Counted from the stretch's first letter, positions 1 through 7,388 are shown. The stretch is 29,837 nucleotides of DNA from an uncultured Bacteroidales bacterium (GCA_934678915.1 CAKUSF010000013.1:1-29837), one strand, 5' to 3'. Translations and numbers: made by a program. The notes: generated by a model not told the origin, from the letters alone.

Positions 1-143
1 TTATCGTTGACCGAGACGATTCCGCAGCCTTCCTGGCCGCGATGCTGGAGCGCATGGAGACCGTAGTAGGTCACCTCAGCAGCGTGAGGGACACCCCAGA
101 CTCCGAACACCCCGCATTCTTCTTTAAGTTCCTTTGAAAACAT
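1..143 (-). CDS. purF: Amidophosphoribosyltransferase, N-terminal part (cut by window edge)
   Basis: Reading the minus strand from the ATG at 143 gives 47 codons that run off the window edge. They encode the start of a class II glutamine amidotransferase. A short leader MFSKELKEE precedes Cys10, followed by GVFGVWG, then [13 protein letters not shown] and GIVSVND. In the family the leader is removed and the cysteine becomes the N-terminal nucleophile that releases ammonia from glutamine. The enzyme makes 5-phosphoribosylamine from PRPP, the committed step of purine synthesis. The short leader and the text around LQHRGQE resemble the Bacillus-type PurF. The start codon lies inside a GAATATG motif. 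Only the first ~10% of the protein is visible, so the C-terminal PRTase domain cannot be checked. Confidence 0.9.
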   Translation of the reverse strand, partial: MFSKELKEECGVFGVWGVPHAAEVTYYGLHALQHRGQEGCGIVSVND

Positions 144-165
144 ATTCCTTTCGCGGACTAAAGCA

Positions 166-197
166 CAAATATAACGAAATATTCGCCTTGGGGCAAA
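166..197 (-). promoter_or_regulatory. Putative purF promoter (Bacteroidota -33/-7 type)
   Basis: On the minus strand TATATTTG (166-173) matches the Bacteroidota -7 box TAnnTTTG, and TTTG (194-197) lies 20 bases upstream, as expected for the -33 element. Transcription would begin near 160, leaving a leader of about 17 bases before purF. The remaining gap (198-335) holds only the recO-side hairpin and two GAATAT motifs. Confidence 0.6.
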
Positions 198-277
198 AGA
201 AAATGCGTCCGGCATGCCAAGCCTGTCCTGTAATCACAGAGTCGGGGGCATATTCCACATTTCCGCACCCCAGACAT

Positions 278-323
278 CAAAAAAAACCGAATACCGGGTG
301 CAAACACGGCATTTCCGCACCCG
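278..323 (-). terminator. Putative recO terminator hairpin
   Basis: CGGGTGC (295-301) pairs with GCACCCG (317-323), just after the recO stop on the minus strand. A run of eight or so T residues follows within ten bases (minus strand, 278-286). A second copy of CATTTCCGCACCC (258-270 and 310-322) offers an alternative partner for the GGGTGC arm. Confidence 0.5.
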
Positions 324-335
324 CCTTAGGATACT

Positions 336-986
336 TTACCCGTAGATTTCCCGGAGCACTGCCAAGGAGCGGACGTTGACGGAGGATTCGGTGTGGTGCT
401 CGATGTATTTTAGGATGCACTCTGCGATCTCGTTGCGGTCGGAGCCTCTTAAGGGGAGCAGCATTGCTTCTGCGAACGAACTGGTCAGCAAGGACTTGAT
501 GTGGTCAAGATGTTTGTCGGAGAAAGGGGCTAAGCCGAGCGTGTCGGGATTGAAGCCGAGGACAGCGCAGAGTTCCAGCAGGAACCAGAGGTGGAAATTG
601 GCGAAGTCGCTCTGGAGGGCGTCCAGCGTCAGGATGGTCTTCTTCAGCCAGTCGGTAAGTCCCTCCTCGTTGGTCTGATCCTTTATCACACGGAAGAGAA
701 CCTCGCTCATGAAAAGGGTCATCGTGTTTTTATGAATATTCCCGCGGATCCCCAGAAGAGGGGTGACACTGACGAAGTTGCGGGCGAACCATAGATCCGA
801 CTTCGGATTCTCGGTGACTTCCGCCTCAAGAATATTCAAGGGCAGGAAAAGGGCCATCGCGGTCTTGGGACTCACTTTCACAAGGAATCCACGCCTTCCA
901 TATTCCCGACTGATGGTGTGCAGGACTATGGAATTCTCACCGACCTTGGTGTGGCCGATGACGATGAGTTCGGCCTTTTCGCGCAT
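336..986 (-). CDS. recO: DNA repair protein RecO
   Basis: 216 residues. The N-terminal OB-fold region shows the RecO pattern: MREKAELIVIGHTKVGENS, then VLHTISREYGRRGFLV. The C-terminal half is helical and ends in the family-typical SLAVLREIY. RecO anneals single strands and, with RecR, loads RecA at gaps in the RecF pathway. The length is slightly below the ~240 common in the family. The usual C-terminal zinc-binding cysteine cluster is absent; only isolated cysteines are present, as I expect for many Bacteroidota homologs. It lies 46 bases downstream of rdgB on the same strand, so the two are probably cotranscribed. A hairpin with a T-run follows its stop. Confidence 0.85.
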   Translation of the reverse strand: MREKAELIVIGHTKVGENSIVLHTISREYGRRGFLVKVSPKTAMALFLPLNILEAEVTENPKSDLWFARNFVSVTPLLGIRGNIHKNTMTLFMSEVLFRVIKDQTNEEGLTDWLKKTILTLDALQSDFANFHLWFLLELCAVLGFNPDTLGLAPFSDKHLDHIKSLLTSSFAEAMLLPLRGSDRNEIAECILKYIEHHTESSVNVRSLAVLREIYG

Positions 987-1032
987 TTGGTGACTATTAT
1001 AATAAGTTGCCGCTTACTTAGCAATTGAAAGA

Positions 1033-1632
1033 TTACCGCTTATTGAGCCACTGTGCCATCGCCCGAAGCGCCTTGCCCCGGTGCGAGATCTCGTTTTTCT
1101 GTTCCTCAGTGATGTCGGCGGCGGTGAGTCCGGGATATTCGTCCGGAATGAAGATCGGGTCGTAGCCGAAGCCTCCCCTGCCGGATTTCTCCCTGGCGAT
1201 CGTGCCTTCCATCGTGCCCTCGAACTGGTGCACTTTGCCGTCAAAGATCAGCGTCACAACACTACGGAAGCGAGCCCTGCGGCTGACATCCTGGCCTGAT
1301 GCTTCCAGTTTGGAGAGTTCCGAGAGCACCTTGTCCATATTCAGATTGAAGTCCTTGGATGGCCCTGCATAACGGGCGGTATAGACTCCAGGGGCCCCAC
1401 CCAGCGCATCCACTTCCAGTCCAGTGTCGTCCGCAAAGCAGTCGCACCCTTTCCTGTCATAAATATAGCGCGCCTTCTGGAGCGAATTCTCTTCCAGTGT
1501 CTCCCCCGTCTCCGGGATGTCCTCCGTGATCCCGAAATCCGCCGGAGTCACCAACTCAAAACCCTCTCCAAGAATCTCGGAAGCCTCTCTCAGCTTACCC
1601 AGGTTGCCCGTAGCAAAAACTATCTTTGTCAT
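1033..1632 (-). CDS. rdgB: XTP/dITP pyrophosphatase (Ham1/RdgB family)
   Basis: 199 residues, full length for the family. It opens with MTKIVFATGNLGKLREA, the substrate-binding T/SGNxxK motif. ADDTGLEVDALGGAPGVYTARYAG near residues 67-90 carries the acidic metal-binding residues, and GGFGYDPIF lies in the C-terminal third. The enzyme hydrolyses non-canonical purine triphosphates (dITP, XTP) to the monophosphate and pyrophosphate, keeping deaminated bases out of DNA. It is the first gene of a probable rdgB-recO transcript. The start at 1632 matches the conserved N-terminus exactly. It is read divergently from the S41 protease. Confidence 0.95.
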   Translation of the reverse strand: MTKIVFATGNLGKLREASEILGEGFELVTPADFGITEDIPETGETLEENSLQKARYIYDRKGCDCFADDTGLEVDALGGAPGVYTARYAGPSKDFNLNMDKVLSELSKLEASGQDVSRRARFRSVVTLIFDGKVHQFEGTMEGTIAREKSGRGGFGYDPIFIPDEYPGLTAADITEEQKNEISHRGKALRAMAQWLNKR

Positions 1633-1894
1633 GTCGCCTTAAAATCTGTTTGTACACTTCTGCAAATATCCGCAGAATGCGTTGTTTTACCAAATTTAAA
1701 TTTGATTTTATCCGGGGAAAAGCATCCTGGCCGGACAAAGCGATGCATTACGACATTATATCCGGGGAAAGGGTGGTTTTGGTGGACAAAATGCTGGAAA
1801 ATACTTAAATTTGCAGGGTTGGCACGGGTGTTGCGCCCGTGTGTTGGCTTTCTCGCCGGAATCGCGGGAATATTCAAGAATATATTCAAGGAAT
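1633..1894. promoter_or_regulatory. Divergent control region between rdgB and the S41 protease
   Basis: No gene is supported in these ~260 bases. A perfect 14-base palindrome at 1691-1704 (CAAATTTAAATTTG) provides a TAAATTTG -7 box on each strand; the minus one suits rdgB. A second plus-strand TAAATTTG at 1806-1813 is a good -7 box for the protease. TATCCGGGGAAA occurs at 1709-1720 and 1759-1770, exactly 50 bases apart, each followed by GGACAAA (1733, 1784). Three GAATAT motifs cluster at 1868-1896, the last running into the protease start codon. Confidence 0.5.
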
Positions 1895-3508
1895 ATGAAG
1901 ATTAAATCATTGATAGCGGCATCGCTGGTGGTAGTGGTCAGCGCCGCGGCCTACGGGCAGTCACAGAGTTTTAAGCTCGGCAAATGGACCGAGATTCAGA
2001 ATTCCATCCTCAAGGAGCTAAACAGGTCTTACGTGGATTCGCTGCCGGTGGACAGAATCGAGAGGGCGGGCATCGACGCGATGCTGGAGAGTTTGGATCC
2101 TTACACGGTTTACATTCCGGAGGAGGAGAACGAGGATCTGATGATGATGATCAATAAGTCCTACGGAGGCATCGGGGCGATCATCTACAAGCCGGAGAAG
2201 GACGGGAACGTCATCATCAACGAGCCTTACAAGGGGTCGCCGGCCCAAAAGTACGGACTGACCTGCGGAGACGAGATCATGGAGATCGACGGGGTCAGCA
2301 CCCACGGGCTGACCAGCCAGGAATGCTCCGACAGGATGAAGGGCAAACCGGGCACCACGGTAAAATTCAAGGTACAGAAGGTGCGTTCGAAGGAAGTAAT
2401 GGAGATCGTGGTGACCCGCGAGAGGATCCATCTTCCTGACATTGAATATGCCGGGATGCTCAACGACACGACCGGGTACATCTACCAGAGCGGATTCACG
2501 GAGAATGTCTCCGGGGAGCTCCGCAATGCTTTCTTGAAGCTCAAGAAACAGGGAATGAAGAAGTTGGTCCTCGACCTGCGCGGCAACGGGGGCGGCTTGA
2601 TGAGCGAAGCAATCAACATCGTGTCTCTCTTTGTGCCGAAAGGCTCGCTGGTTGTCTCCTCAAAAGGCCAGGCAGCCGGGACAGAAATGCAGTACAAGAC
2701 CACCTCAGAACCACTTGACACCCAGATTCCGATCATCGTGATGGTGGATTCCGGCTCGGCGTCATCCTCCGAGATCGTGACCGGAGCCCTTCAGGATCTT
2801 GATAGGGCGACGGTCATGGGCACGAGAACCTTCGGCAAGGGACTTGTACAAAGCATCCGCCCGCTCCCTTACAACGGCCAGCTAAAAGTCACCACGGCGA
2901 AGTACTACACCCCGTCCGGCCGCTGCGTCCAGGCGATCGACTACTCGCACCGCAACGAGGACGGCAGCGTCGGGTATATTCCTGATTCTCTGACACATGA
3001 ATTCAAGACCGCACACGGCAGGACGGTGCGCGATGGCGGCGGAATCACCCCAGATGTCAAGATCGACGGACACGACTACAGCCGTCTCACATTTTCTCTC
3101 GTCTATTCAGGCATCATCCAGGAATATGTCCTTGATTTTGTCCGCTCACACTCTTCTGTAGAAGAGGATTTCCACCTCTCCGACAAGGATTGGGCTGATT
3201 TTGTGGCCTTCGCCAAGACCAAGGACTTCGACTACCGCTCCAGCGCAAAGACCTACTTCGACCGAATGAAGAAGGAACTGGAAAAAGACGGCCTGTCAAA
3301 GAATATGTCTGCGGAACTCGATGCCCTCCAGAAAGCCCTGGAGATGGACAAGGAAACTTTCCTGAAGCTCAAGAAAGACGAAATCGTTCCGTTCATCGAG
3401 GAAGAAATCGCTGTCCGCTACTACTTCCAGGAAGCCGGCATCAAAATCCGTCTCCGCTACGATGACCAGCTTCGGAAAGCCCTCGCCAGCCCGATGATTG
3501 AAATATAG
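1895..3508 (+). CDS. Secreted S41 family C-terminal processing peptidase (PDZ domain)
   Basis: 537 residues from the ATG at 1895. I preferred this to the upstream in-frame ATG at 1811 because it places the signal peptide MKIKSLIAASLVVVVSAAAYGQ at the N-terminus. A helical segment leads to LDPYTVYIP, and a PDZ domain spans roughly residues 85-175 (GIGA, GSPAQKYGL, GDEIMEIDG). The S41 catalytic core shows LVLDLRGNGGG (~225-234), the catalytic Ser290 in GSASSSE and the general-base Lys315 in TFGKGLVQ. The Ser-Lys spacing of 25 is that of CtpA. Such proteases trim or degrade periplasmic proteins from their C-termini. A long helical tail (~430-537) follows. It is probably monocistronic and convergent with hemW. 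Confidence 0.92.
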   Translation: MKIKSLIAASLVVVVSAAAYGQSQSFKLGKWTEIQNSILKELNRSYVDSLPVDRIERAGIDAMLESLDPYTVYIPEEENEDLMMMINKSYGGIGAIIYKPEKDGNVIINEPYKGSPAQKYGLTCGDEIMEIDGVSTHGLTSQECSDRMKGKPGTTVKFKVQKVRSKEVMEIVVTRERIHLPDIEYAGMLNDTTGYIYQSGFTENVSGELRNAFLKLKKQGMKKLVLDLRGNGGGLMSEAINIVSLFVPKGSLVVSSKGQAAGTEMQYKTTSEPLDTQIPIIVMVDSGSASSSEIVTGALQDLDRATVMGTRTFGKGLVQSIRPLPYNGQLKVTTAKYYTPSGRCVQAIDYSHRNEDGSVGYIPDSLTHEFKTAHGRTVRDGGGITPDVKIDGHDYSRLTFSLVYSGIIQEYVLDFVRSHSSVEEDFHLSDKDWADFVAFAKTKDFDYRSSAKTYFDRMKKELEKDGLSKNMSAELDALQKALEMDKETFLKLKKDEIVPFIEEEIAVRYYFQEAGIKIRLRYDDQLRKALASPMIEI

Positions 3509-3566
3509 CCAAAGGACTTCAGCACATTGACGAAGACGAGGCACCTGCGTTTCAGCATAGGGGAAC

Positions 3567-4754
3567 TCAGATCAGTTCGCGGATAATTTCATCGGAGACA
3601 AAGAGATGGGATTCGGGGATGCGGATTCGGGAGCCGCTCTGCTCAAGTGCACCTTCCATCAAAAGAGAATCCACGGCAGAGCGTTCTGCCAATGAATATA
3701 ATTCCGTAGCTTCCAAGCCCTTGTCGGTACGAAGGGAGAGCATGATCTTCTCGACACGAATGTCTTCGGGTGAAAGAGTCTCAAAGGTTTTTGAATATGT
3801 CGTCAGATTATCCGGATTCCCACTCGATTTTAAGAATCCACTAGTTATAGGATCACAGTCGAATGTCCGATGAGGAAGTACCTGACTGTTCCATGAACGG
3901 ACATCACCGATCAAGGAATGTGCACCAGGACCTAGACCGATGTACGGTACTCTTCTCCAGTAGGCACTATTGTGGACGGCTTCAAAGCCGGGCTTTGCGA
4001 AATTAGAGATTTCGTAATGGTGATAGCCGGACTGTTTCAGAGTACGGCACAGAAGATCGTACTGCCTGTGGCATTGTTCATCGGAAGCCTCAACATAGCG
4101 TCCATCGGAGACCATCTTGGCAAGAGCACTCCCTTCTTCGATTGACAGCTGGTAGGCCGAGATGTGCTCTGGAGCAAGAGCCAAGGCCTTCTCAATCGTG
4201 TCTTTCCAGAGCTCATCCGTCAACTGAGAAATCCCGAAAATCAAGTCAATGCTGATGTTCTGGACTCCACACTCACGAAGAATCTGGAAAGCTTTGATGG
4301 CACGAGTCCCATCATGCCTTCGATTCATCCAGCGTAGAATCCCGTCATCGAACGACTGGACTCCCATGCTGACGCGGTTCATGCCAAGGGCAAGCAGCCC
4401 GCGGACATATTCAGAACCTTTTTCCACTATGTCTTCGGGGTTCATTTCAACGGTAAACTCCTCGAAAACCACCGGTCGCTGAGCTTGTCGAAGCGCACCG
4501 GACGAGATCAGAACATTGACTATCCGGGCTAAAACATCAAGAGGAAGCACTGATGGGGTGCCTCCTCCTATGTAAAGTGTGTTGACCGCATTGTGAGCGG
4601 AAATATTCATTGATAGTTCCTTCCAACGGGAATCGATCTCCGCGATGACAGCGTCCGCATATTCATTGAACACCTGACTGCTTCGGCATATTTCCGAATA
4701 GAAGTCGCAGTAGGTACAGAAACTGCCGCAGAAAGGAACATGAAGGTAGATCAC
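3567..4754 (-). CDS. hemW: Radical SAM heme chaperone HemW
   Basis: 395 residues. The N-terminus MIYLHVPFC carries the radical SAM cluster motif Cys9-x3-Cys13-x2-Cys16, followed by Asp-Phe. Phe at that place is typical of HemW, whereas HemN has a fourth cysteine. Other family signatures are YIGGGTPS (~61-68), EMNPEDI (~103-109), RVSMGVQSFDD, ISIDLIFGI and GLGPGAHS. HemW binds heme and delivers it to respiratory proteins; it is often misnamed coproporphyrinogen oxidase. Residues ~85-94 (SGALRQAQRP) are encoded by a palindromic repeat inserted in frame (4474-4500). It starts 5 bases after the coiled-coil gene ends, so they share an operon. Confidence 0.92.
   Translation of the reverse strand: MIYLHVPFCGSFCTYCDFYSEICRSSQVFNEYADAVIAEIDSRWKELSMNISAHNAVNTLYIGGGTPSVLPLDVLARIVNVLISSGALRQAQRPVVFEEFTVEMNPEDIVEKGSEYVRGLLALGMNRVSMGVQSFDDGILRWMNRRHDGTRAIKAFQILRECGVQNISIDLIFGISQLTDELWKDTIEKALALAPEHISAYQLSIEEGSALAKMVSDGRYVEASDEQCHRQYDLLCRTLKQSGYHHYEISNFAKPGFEAVHNSAYWRRVPYIGLGPGAHSLIGDVRSWNSQVLPHRTFDCDPITSGFLKSSGNPDNLTTYSKTFETLSPEDIRVEKIMLSLRTDKGLEATELYSLAERSAVDSLLMEGALEQSGSRIRIPESHLFVSDEIIRELI
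4474..4500. repeat. Palindromic dispersed repeat inside hemW
   Basis: The plus strand reads CGGTCGCTGAGCTTGTCG followed by AAGCGCACCG. The outer arms CGGT(c)GCT and AGCG(c)ACCG are nearly complementary around GAGCTTGTCGA. The same core occurs in the U32 gene (12941-12967) and, reversed, at 14511-14534. It is translated in frame as LRQAQRP and lengthens a loop between two conserved HemW motifs. Confidence 0.65.
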
Positions 4755-4759
4755 GGGAT

Positions 4760-5674
4760 TTACCTGAGCAACAGTTCAGTCTTGCCGAGGAATGCCTGAG
4801 AGGTGTAAGCCTCGACCGTGTAAATTCCTGCCTGATAGGATGGAATGTCGTTGAGGTAAATGCTAAGATCGACCTCTTTGCCTTCATAATCCACCTCTCT
4901 AGAAGCCGAAGCCACTAGTGTCTGGCCATTGAACGAGAATGATGTCTGAGTACTGTTAGTAAGCAGGATTCCATCTGGATCCTTCACCCTCAGGTAGACT
5001 CTTACCGGGCCTTTCGGTGCCAGATCGTTCTCCACAAGGCTCAACGAAGCAAGAAGCCTTACAACCCTGCTGCTTCTGTCAGTCACCTTGTCGGAGCCAT
5101 TGTAGGCAGCCACGCTCAAGCCTCTGGACTTGATCACGGAACCAGCCGCTACCTGACCGGAAAGATTTTCTACCTGTCCCTTAAGGTCTGCATTTTCAGC
5201 GCGACTCTCAGCGGCTTCGCGACGTGCAGCGGCAGCGTCAGCTGTCAACTTGTGGTTCAAAGTGTTGAGAGAATCAATCTGAACGATGTAGTTCTTCATG
5301 ATGCTGCGCAGAGTTCCGAGTTCCTTCTCGTACTGACGCATCTTTCGGCGGTTCGTGGCCTCGGTCTTCTGGATTCTCTCAATGAGTTGATTTACTTCTT
5401 CCTTTGAAGAATCCAACTGACTGTTGATTGAAGCGTAGTCAGATGAAAGGCTGTCATAGTCACCCTTGAGAGCAATCATCTGCTGAGTGAGATCATCCTT
5501 CTCAGCGTTAAGGTCCTTCACAAGGCTGGACTTTGAGAACCAAATGTAGGCAAGTCCTGCGGCAAGAAGCACCGCCACAGCCACAAGAACCCACATCGTC
5601 TTCTTGAGGCTTTCATTTTTTCTTTCCTGCTCTTCGCGTTCGCGACGCTCTTGGATAGGATCTATTTCTGCCAT
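4760..5674 (-). CDS. Membrane-anchored coiled-coil protein of unknown function
   Basis: 304 residues. A charged cytosolic N-terminus (ERREREEQERKNESLKK) precedes one transmembrane helix at ~27-46. A long coiled coil follows (~50-190), rich in Leu/Asp/Glu heptads, with a basic patch RRKMRQYEKELG near 112-123. The last ~90 residues look like a beta domain (VRVYLRVKDPDGILLT, FSFNGQTLV, YTVEAYTS). I do not recognise a named family, although this architecture recurs in Bacteroidota as a conserved hypothetical. The arrangement suggests an inner-membrane protein with a periplasmic rod and cap, possibly a structural or sensing role; that is inference. It is cotranscribed with hemW and has its own -7 box upstream (5702-5709, minus). 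Confidence 0.75.
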   Translation of the reverse strand: MAEIDPIQERREREEQERKNESLKKTMWVLVAVAVLLAAGLAYIWFSKSSLVKDLNAEKDDLTQQMIALKGDYDSLSSDYASINSQLDSSKEEVNQLIERIQKTEATNRRKMRQYEKELGTLRSIMKNYIVQIDSLNTLNHKLTADAAAARREAAESRAENADLKGQVENLSGQVAAGSVIKSRGLSVAAYNGSDKVTDRSSRVVRLLASLSLVENDLAPKGPVRVYLRVKDPDGILLTNSTQTSFSFNGQTLVASASREVDYEGKEVDLSIYLNDIPSYQAGIYTVEAYTSQAFLGKTELLLR

Positions 5675-5701
5675 AGTTGTTCGATTTAATGATTAATGAC
5701 A

Positions 5702-5774
5702 CAAAAATAACAAAACAAATTCATATCTTTGCTTGGTTAGCAAAAATCGAACTATTACAAAAATCGGACTATTA
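5702..5774. promoter_or_regulatory. Divergent promoters plus 17-base tandem repeat
   Basis: TATTTTTG on the minus strand (5702-5709) and TATCTTTG on the plus strand (5724-5731) are -7 boxes facing the coiled-coil gene and the 5774 gene. Next to the plus start codon, AAAAATCGAACTATTA (5742-5757) is repeated as AAAAATCGGACTATTA (5759-5774), period 17. The second copy ends on the A of the ATG, so the repeat lies in the mRNA leader. Confidence 0.5.
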
Positions 5775-6244
5775 TGAAATATTTTATCAGAGCCGTCAAA
5801 TACTTTTTCTATTTCACGTTCCTGTTTGTGATTATCATGACCGCGCTTGTGTTCCTCGGAGTCGTCAAGGCCGATGTCAGCCTGATGTTTAGAGACGGTT
5901 ACAAATCCCTGTGGCAGATTGCATTACTGTTCGCTTTCGTGTCAGCGTTCTACCCTCGGTTCGGGTTCATCAAAAGGTCTGCAATGATAAAAGGAGAATA
6001 TTCTGACATCCGTGGCGGGGTTATTGAATATATGGAAGCGCGCGGCTACCGTCTGGAAAGCGAAGAAGGCGAGAACATGACATTCCGCCTTCGTTCAAAG
6101 TTCAGTGCCCTGTTCAAGATGTTTGAGGACAGGATCACGATGACCCGTGAGCTCGGTGGTTTCGAGGTCGAGGGACTCACCAAGGAAGTGGTACGAATTG
6201 TAGGCGGCCTTGAGTACAAGTTTCGCGTGCTAGACGAAGAGTAA
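5774..6244 (+). CDS. Small conserved membrane protein, function unknown
   Basis: 156 residues. Two hydrophobic segments are visible, at ~8-30 (YFFYFTFLFVIIMTALVFLG) and ~47-65 (WQIALLFAFVSAFYP). A charged C-terminal domain of about 90 residues follows (GEYSDIRGGVIEYMEARGYRLESE, then FRLRSKFSALFKMFEDRITM). The C-terminal part probably sits in the cytoplasm. I do not recognise a named family; similar two-helix proteins with this soluble tail occur in Bacteroidales. It has a good -7 box at 5724-5731 and is followed after ~70 bases by the DUF2007 gene, perhaps on one transcript. The start sits directly after a tandem repeat. Confidence 0.7.
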   Translation: MKYFIRAVKYFFYFTFLFVIIMTALVFLGVVKADVSLMFRDGYKSLWQIALLFAFVSAFYPRFGFIKRSAMIKGEYSDIRGGVIEYMEARGYRLESEEGENMTFRLRSKFSALFKMFEDRITMTRELGGFEVEGLTKEVVRIVGGLEYKFRVLDEE

Positions 6245-6258
6245 TGAATATGCCCCGC

Positions 6259-6274
6259 GGGCACTGTGGTGCCC
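6259..6274. other. Short hairpin between the 5774 gene and the DUF2007 gene
   Basis: GGGCAC (6259-6264) and GTGCCC (6269-6274) form a six-pair GC-rich stem with a TGTG loop just after the stop codon at 6244. No T-run follows, so it may be a weak terminator, an attenuator or an mRNA-stabilising stem. Confidence 0.4.
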
Positions 6275-6312
6275 CACTAAGCATAGGTTCAACCCTTTAA
6301 TATTCAATGATT

Positions 6313-6531
6313 ATGGCAGAAGATTTCAAAACTGTCGCTAAGTTTAACGATGCGATGAGCGCCCACATCACAGCGGGCATGCTCAATGAGAACGGCATCC
6401 CTGCCGCTGTGTTCGGGGAGAATTCCTCCTACGTTTCACTGAATTATGTCGATCCCGTCGAGGTCAAGGTCAACGCTGCCGACTACGATGAAGCCATGGC
6501 CATTCTGGCCCAAGAGAACAAGGCAGAGTAG
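6313..6531 (+). CDS. DUF2007 family protein (putative signal-transducing, PII-like fold)
   Basis: 72 residues from the ATG at 6313 (MAEDFKTVAKF); an ATG two codons upstream at 6307 is also possible. The pattern FNDAMSAHITAGMLNENGIPAAVFGENSSY, then PVEVKVNAADYDEAMAIL, matches the DUF2007 domain. That is a small ferredoxin-like alpha/beta fold in which a helix of the protein meets a hypervariable loop. The family is annotated as a putative signal-transducing protein on weak evidence, and no ligand is known to me. The whole protein is one domain with no membrane segment. A strong hairpin at 6574-6612 closes the transcript. Confidence 0.8.
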   Translation: MAEDFKTVAKFNDAMSAHITAGMLNENGIPAAVFGENSSYVSLNYVDPVEVKVNAADYDEAMAILAQENKAE

Positions 6532-6573
6532 CCTTCACCGAATATGCTGACAGGCTTGTCGGCAAAACTTTAA

Positions 6574-6612
6574 GCTGTCGGGTGCAAAACAATGTTTTCT
6601 GCACCCGACAGC
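6574..6612. terminator. Strong hairpin between convergent genes
   Basis: GCTGTCGGGTGCA (6574-6586) is perfectly complementary to TGCACCCGACAGC (6600-6612), a 13-pair stem with a 13-base loop. It lies between the convergent DUF2007 and 6681 genes and could serve both. The inner 27 bases (6580-6606) have the same size and ends as the recO hairpin at 296-322. Confidence 0.7.
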
Positions 6613-6629
6613 CGCTTTCAGAGCATAAA

Positions 6630-6658
6630 CGGGGGCGGGAAAGGCCTTATTGCCCCCG
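6630..6658. terminator. Second GC-rich hairpin between convergent genes
   Basis: CGGGGGC (6630-6636) pairs with GCCCCCG (6652-6658) around a 15-base loop. It lies 22 bases beyond the stop of the minus-strand membrane gene, so it may terminate that transcript. The T-run is poor on both strands. Confidence 0.5.
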
Positions 6659-6680
6659 GTCTTCTCAATCCAGATTCGGT

Positions 6681-7319
6681 TTATTTGATCTTACGGTAGA
6701 AGGTGCCACTCTGGCCCTTTATGTGGTATTCTTTGGTTGTGTTCCAAGTCTCACCACTGTGGTAGATGCGGTTCTGGTCGCTCGTGCTGACATACTCATT
6801 GCCGAACTTATCCACAAACGTTCCTCCTTGGGAGGAAGCACTGACACGGCCTGAAACTCCACCGACAATGGCACCGATTATGGCAAGCACCGCCAAAACA
6901 GCGAGAGCAAGCCACCAGAAATTTTTTATCACGAATATTCCGAGGCTCAGCGTTGGTGTGACAAGCATCAATCCGGTGACGATGCAGCCAGTCGCCTTCA
7001 GCCAGCCTACAGGGCATCCGAACAGGCCGTCAAGGACCACCATGTAAAACGATGACACTGTCATCAGCGCCAACGCGCCAACGTAAACCAATGCCAATGA
7101 ATATTTCAGTATGCTCTCGCCCATCATCTCTCGTGAGCTGATTTCTCTGATCGTCGGCATTGCTTTATCCACGGACAAGGCCAGCCCGGCAGTGGCCACA
7201 AGCAGAACTAGGAAACGGAGGGCTGCACGCCATCCGTCTTTTTCATAAAATACACTCCCCCATGTTGTCAAGGCAGCGCAGACAAAAGAAATGATGAGAT
7301 ATAAAAGTGCTTCGGTCAT
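6681..7319 (-). CDS. Multi-pass membrane protein with soluble C-terminal tail, unknown
   Basis: 212 residues. Four to five hydrophobic segments are visible: ~4-22, ~34-50, ~72-92, ~105-125 and ~130-153 (FWWLALAVLAVLAIIGAIVGG). A polar tail of about 55 residues follows with FVDKFGNEYVSTSDQNRIYHSGETWNTTKEYHIK. The tail is rich in Tyr/Thr/Gly and may be a small beta element facing the periplasm or cytosol. I recognise no named family. It has its own -7 box (7343-7350, minus) 24 bases before the start and is separated by 69 bases from DUF3109, so it may be transcribed alone or as the end of the M16-DUF3109 unit. Confidence 0.7.
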   Translation of the reverse strand: MTEALLYLIISFVCAALTTWGSVFYEKDGWRAALRFLVLLVATAGLALSVDKAMPTIREISSREMMGESILKYSLALVYVGALALMTVSSFYMVVLDGLFGCPVGWLKATGCIVTGLMLVTPTLSLGIFVIKNFWWLALAVLAVLAIIGAIVGGVSGRVSASSQGGTFVDKFGNEYVSTSDQNRIYHSGETWNTTKEYHIKGQSGTFYRKIK

Positions 7320-7342
7320 AAGTTTACGTGTTGTTCTCGACT

Positions 7343-7350
7343 CAAAAATA
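7343..7350 (-). promoter_or_regulatory. Putative -7 box for the 6681-7319 gene
   Basis: TATTTTTG on the minus strand matches TAnnTTTG, 24 bases ahead of the start codon. The perfect palindrome GGAATATTCC (7351-7360), an instance of the dispersed GAATAT motif, abuts it on the upstream side. Confidence 0.45.
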
Positions 7351-7388
7351 GGAATATTCCAGATAGTTCGGAAATGTCACACACAGAA

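Noticed and set aside
144..335. Purine or other riboswitch upstream of purF
   Set aside because: I could not fold a known aptamer core here; the -7 box lies only ~20 bases from the start, leaving no room for one.
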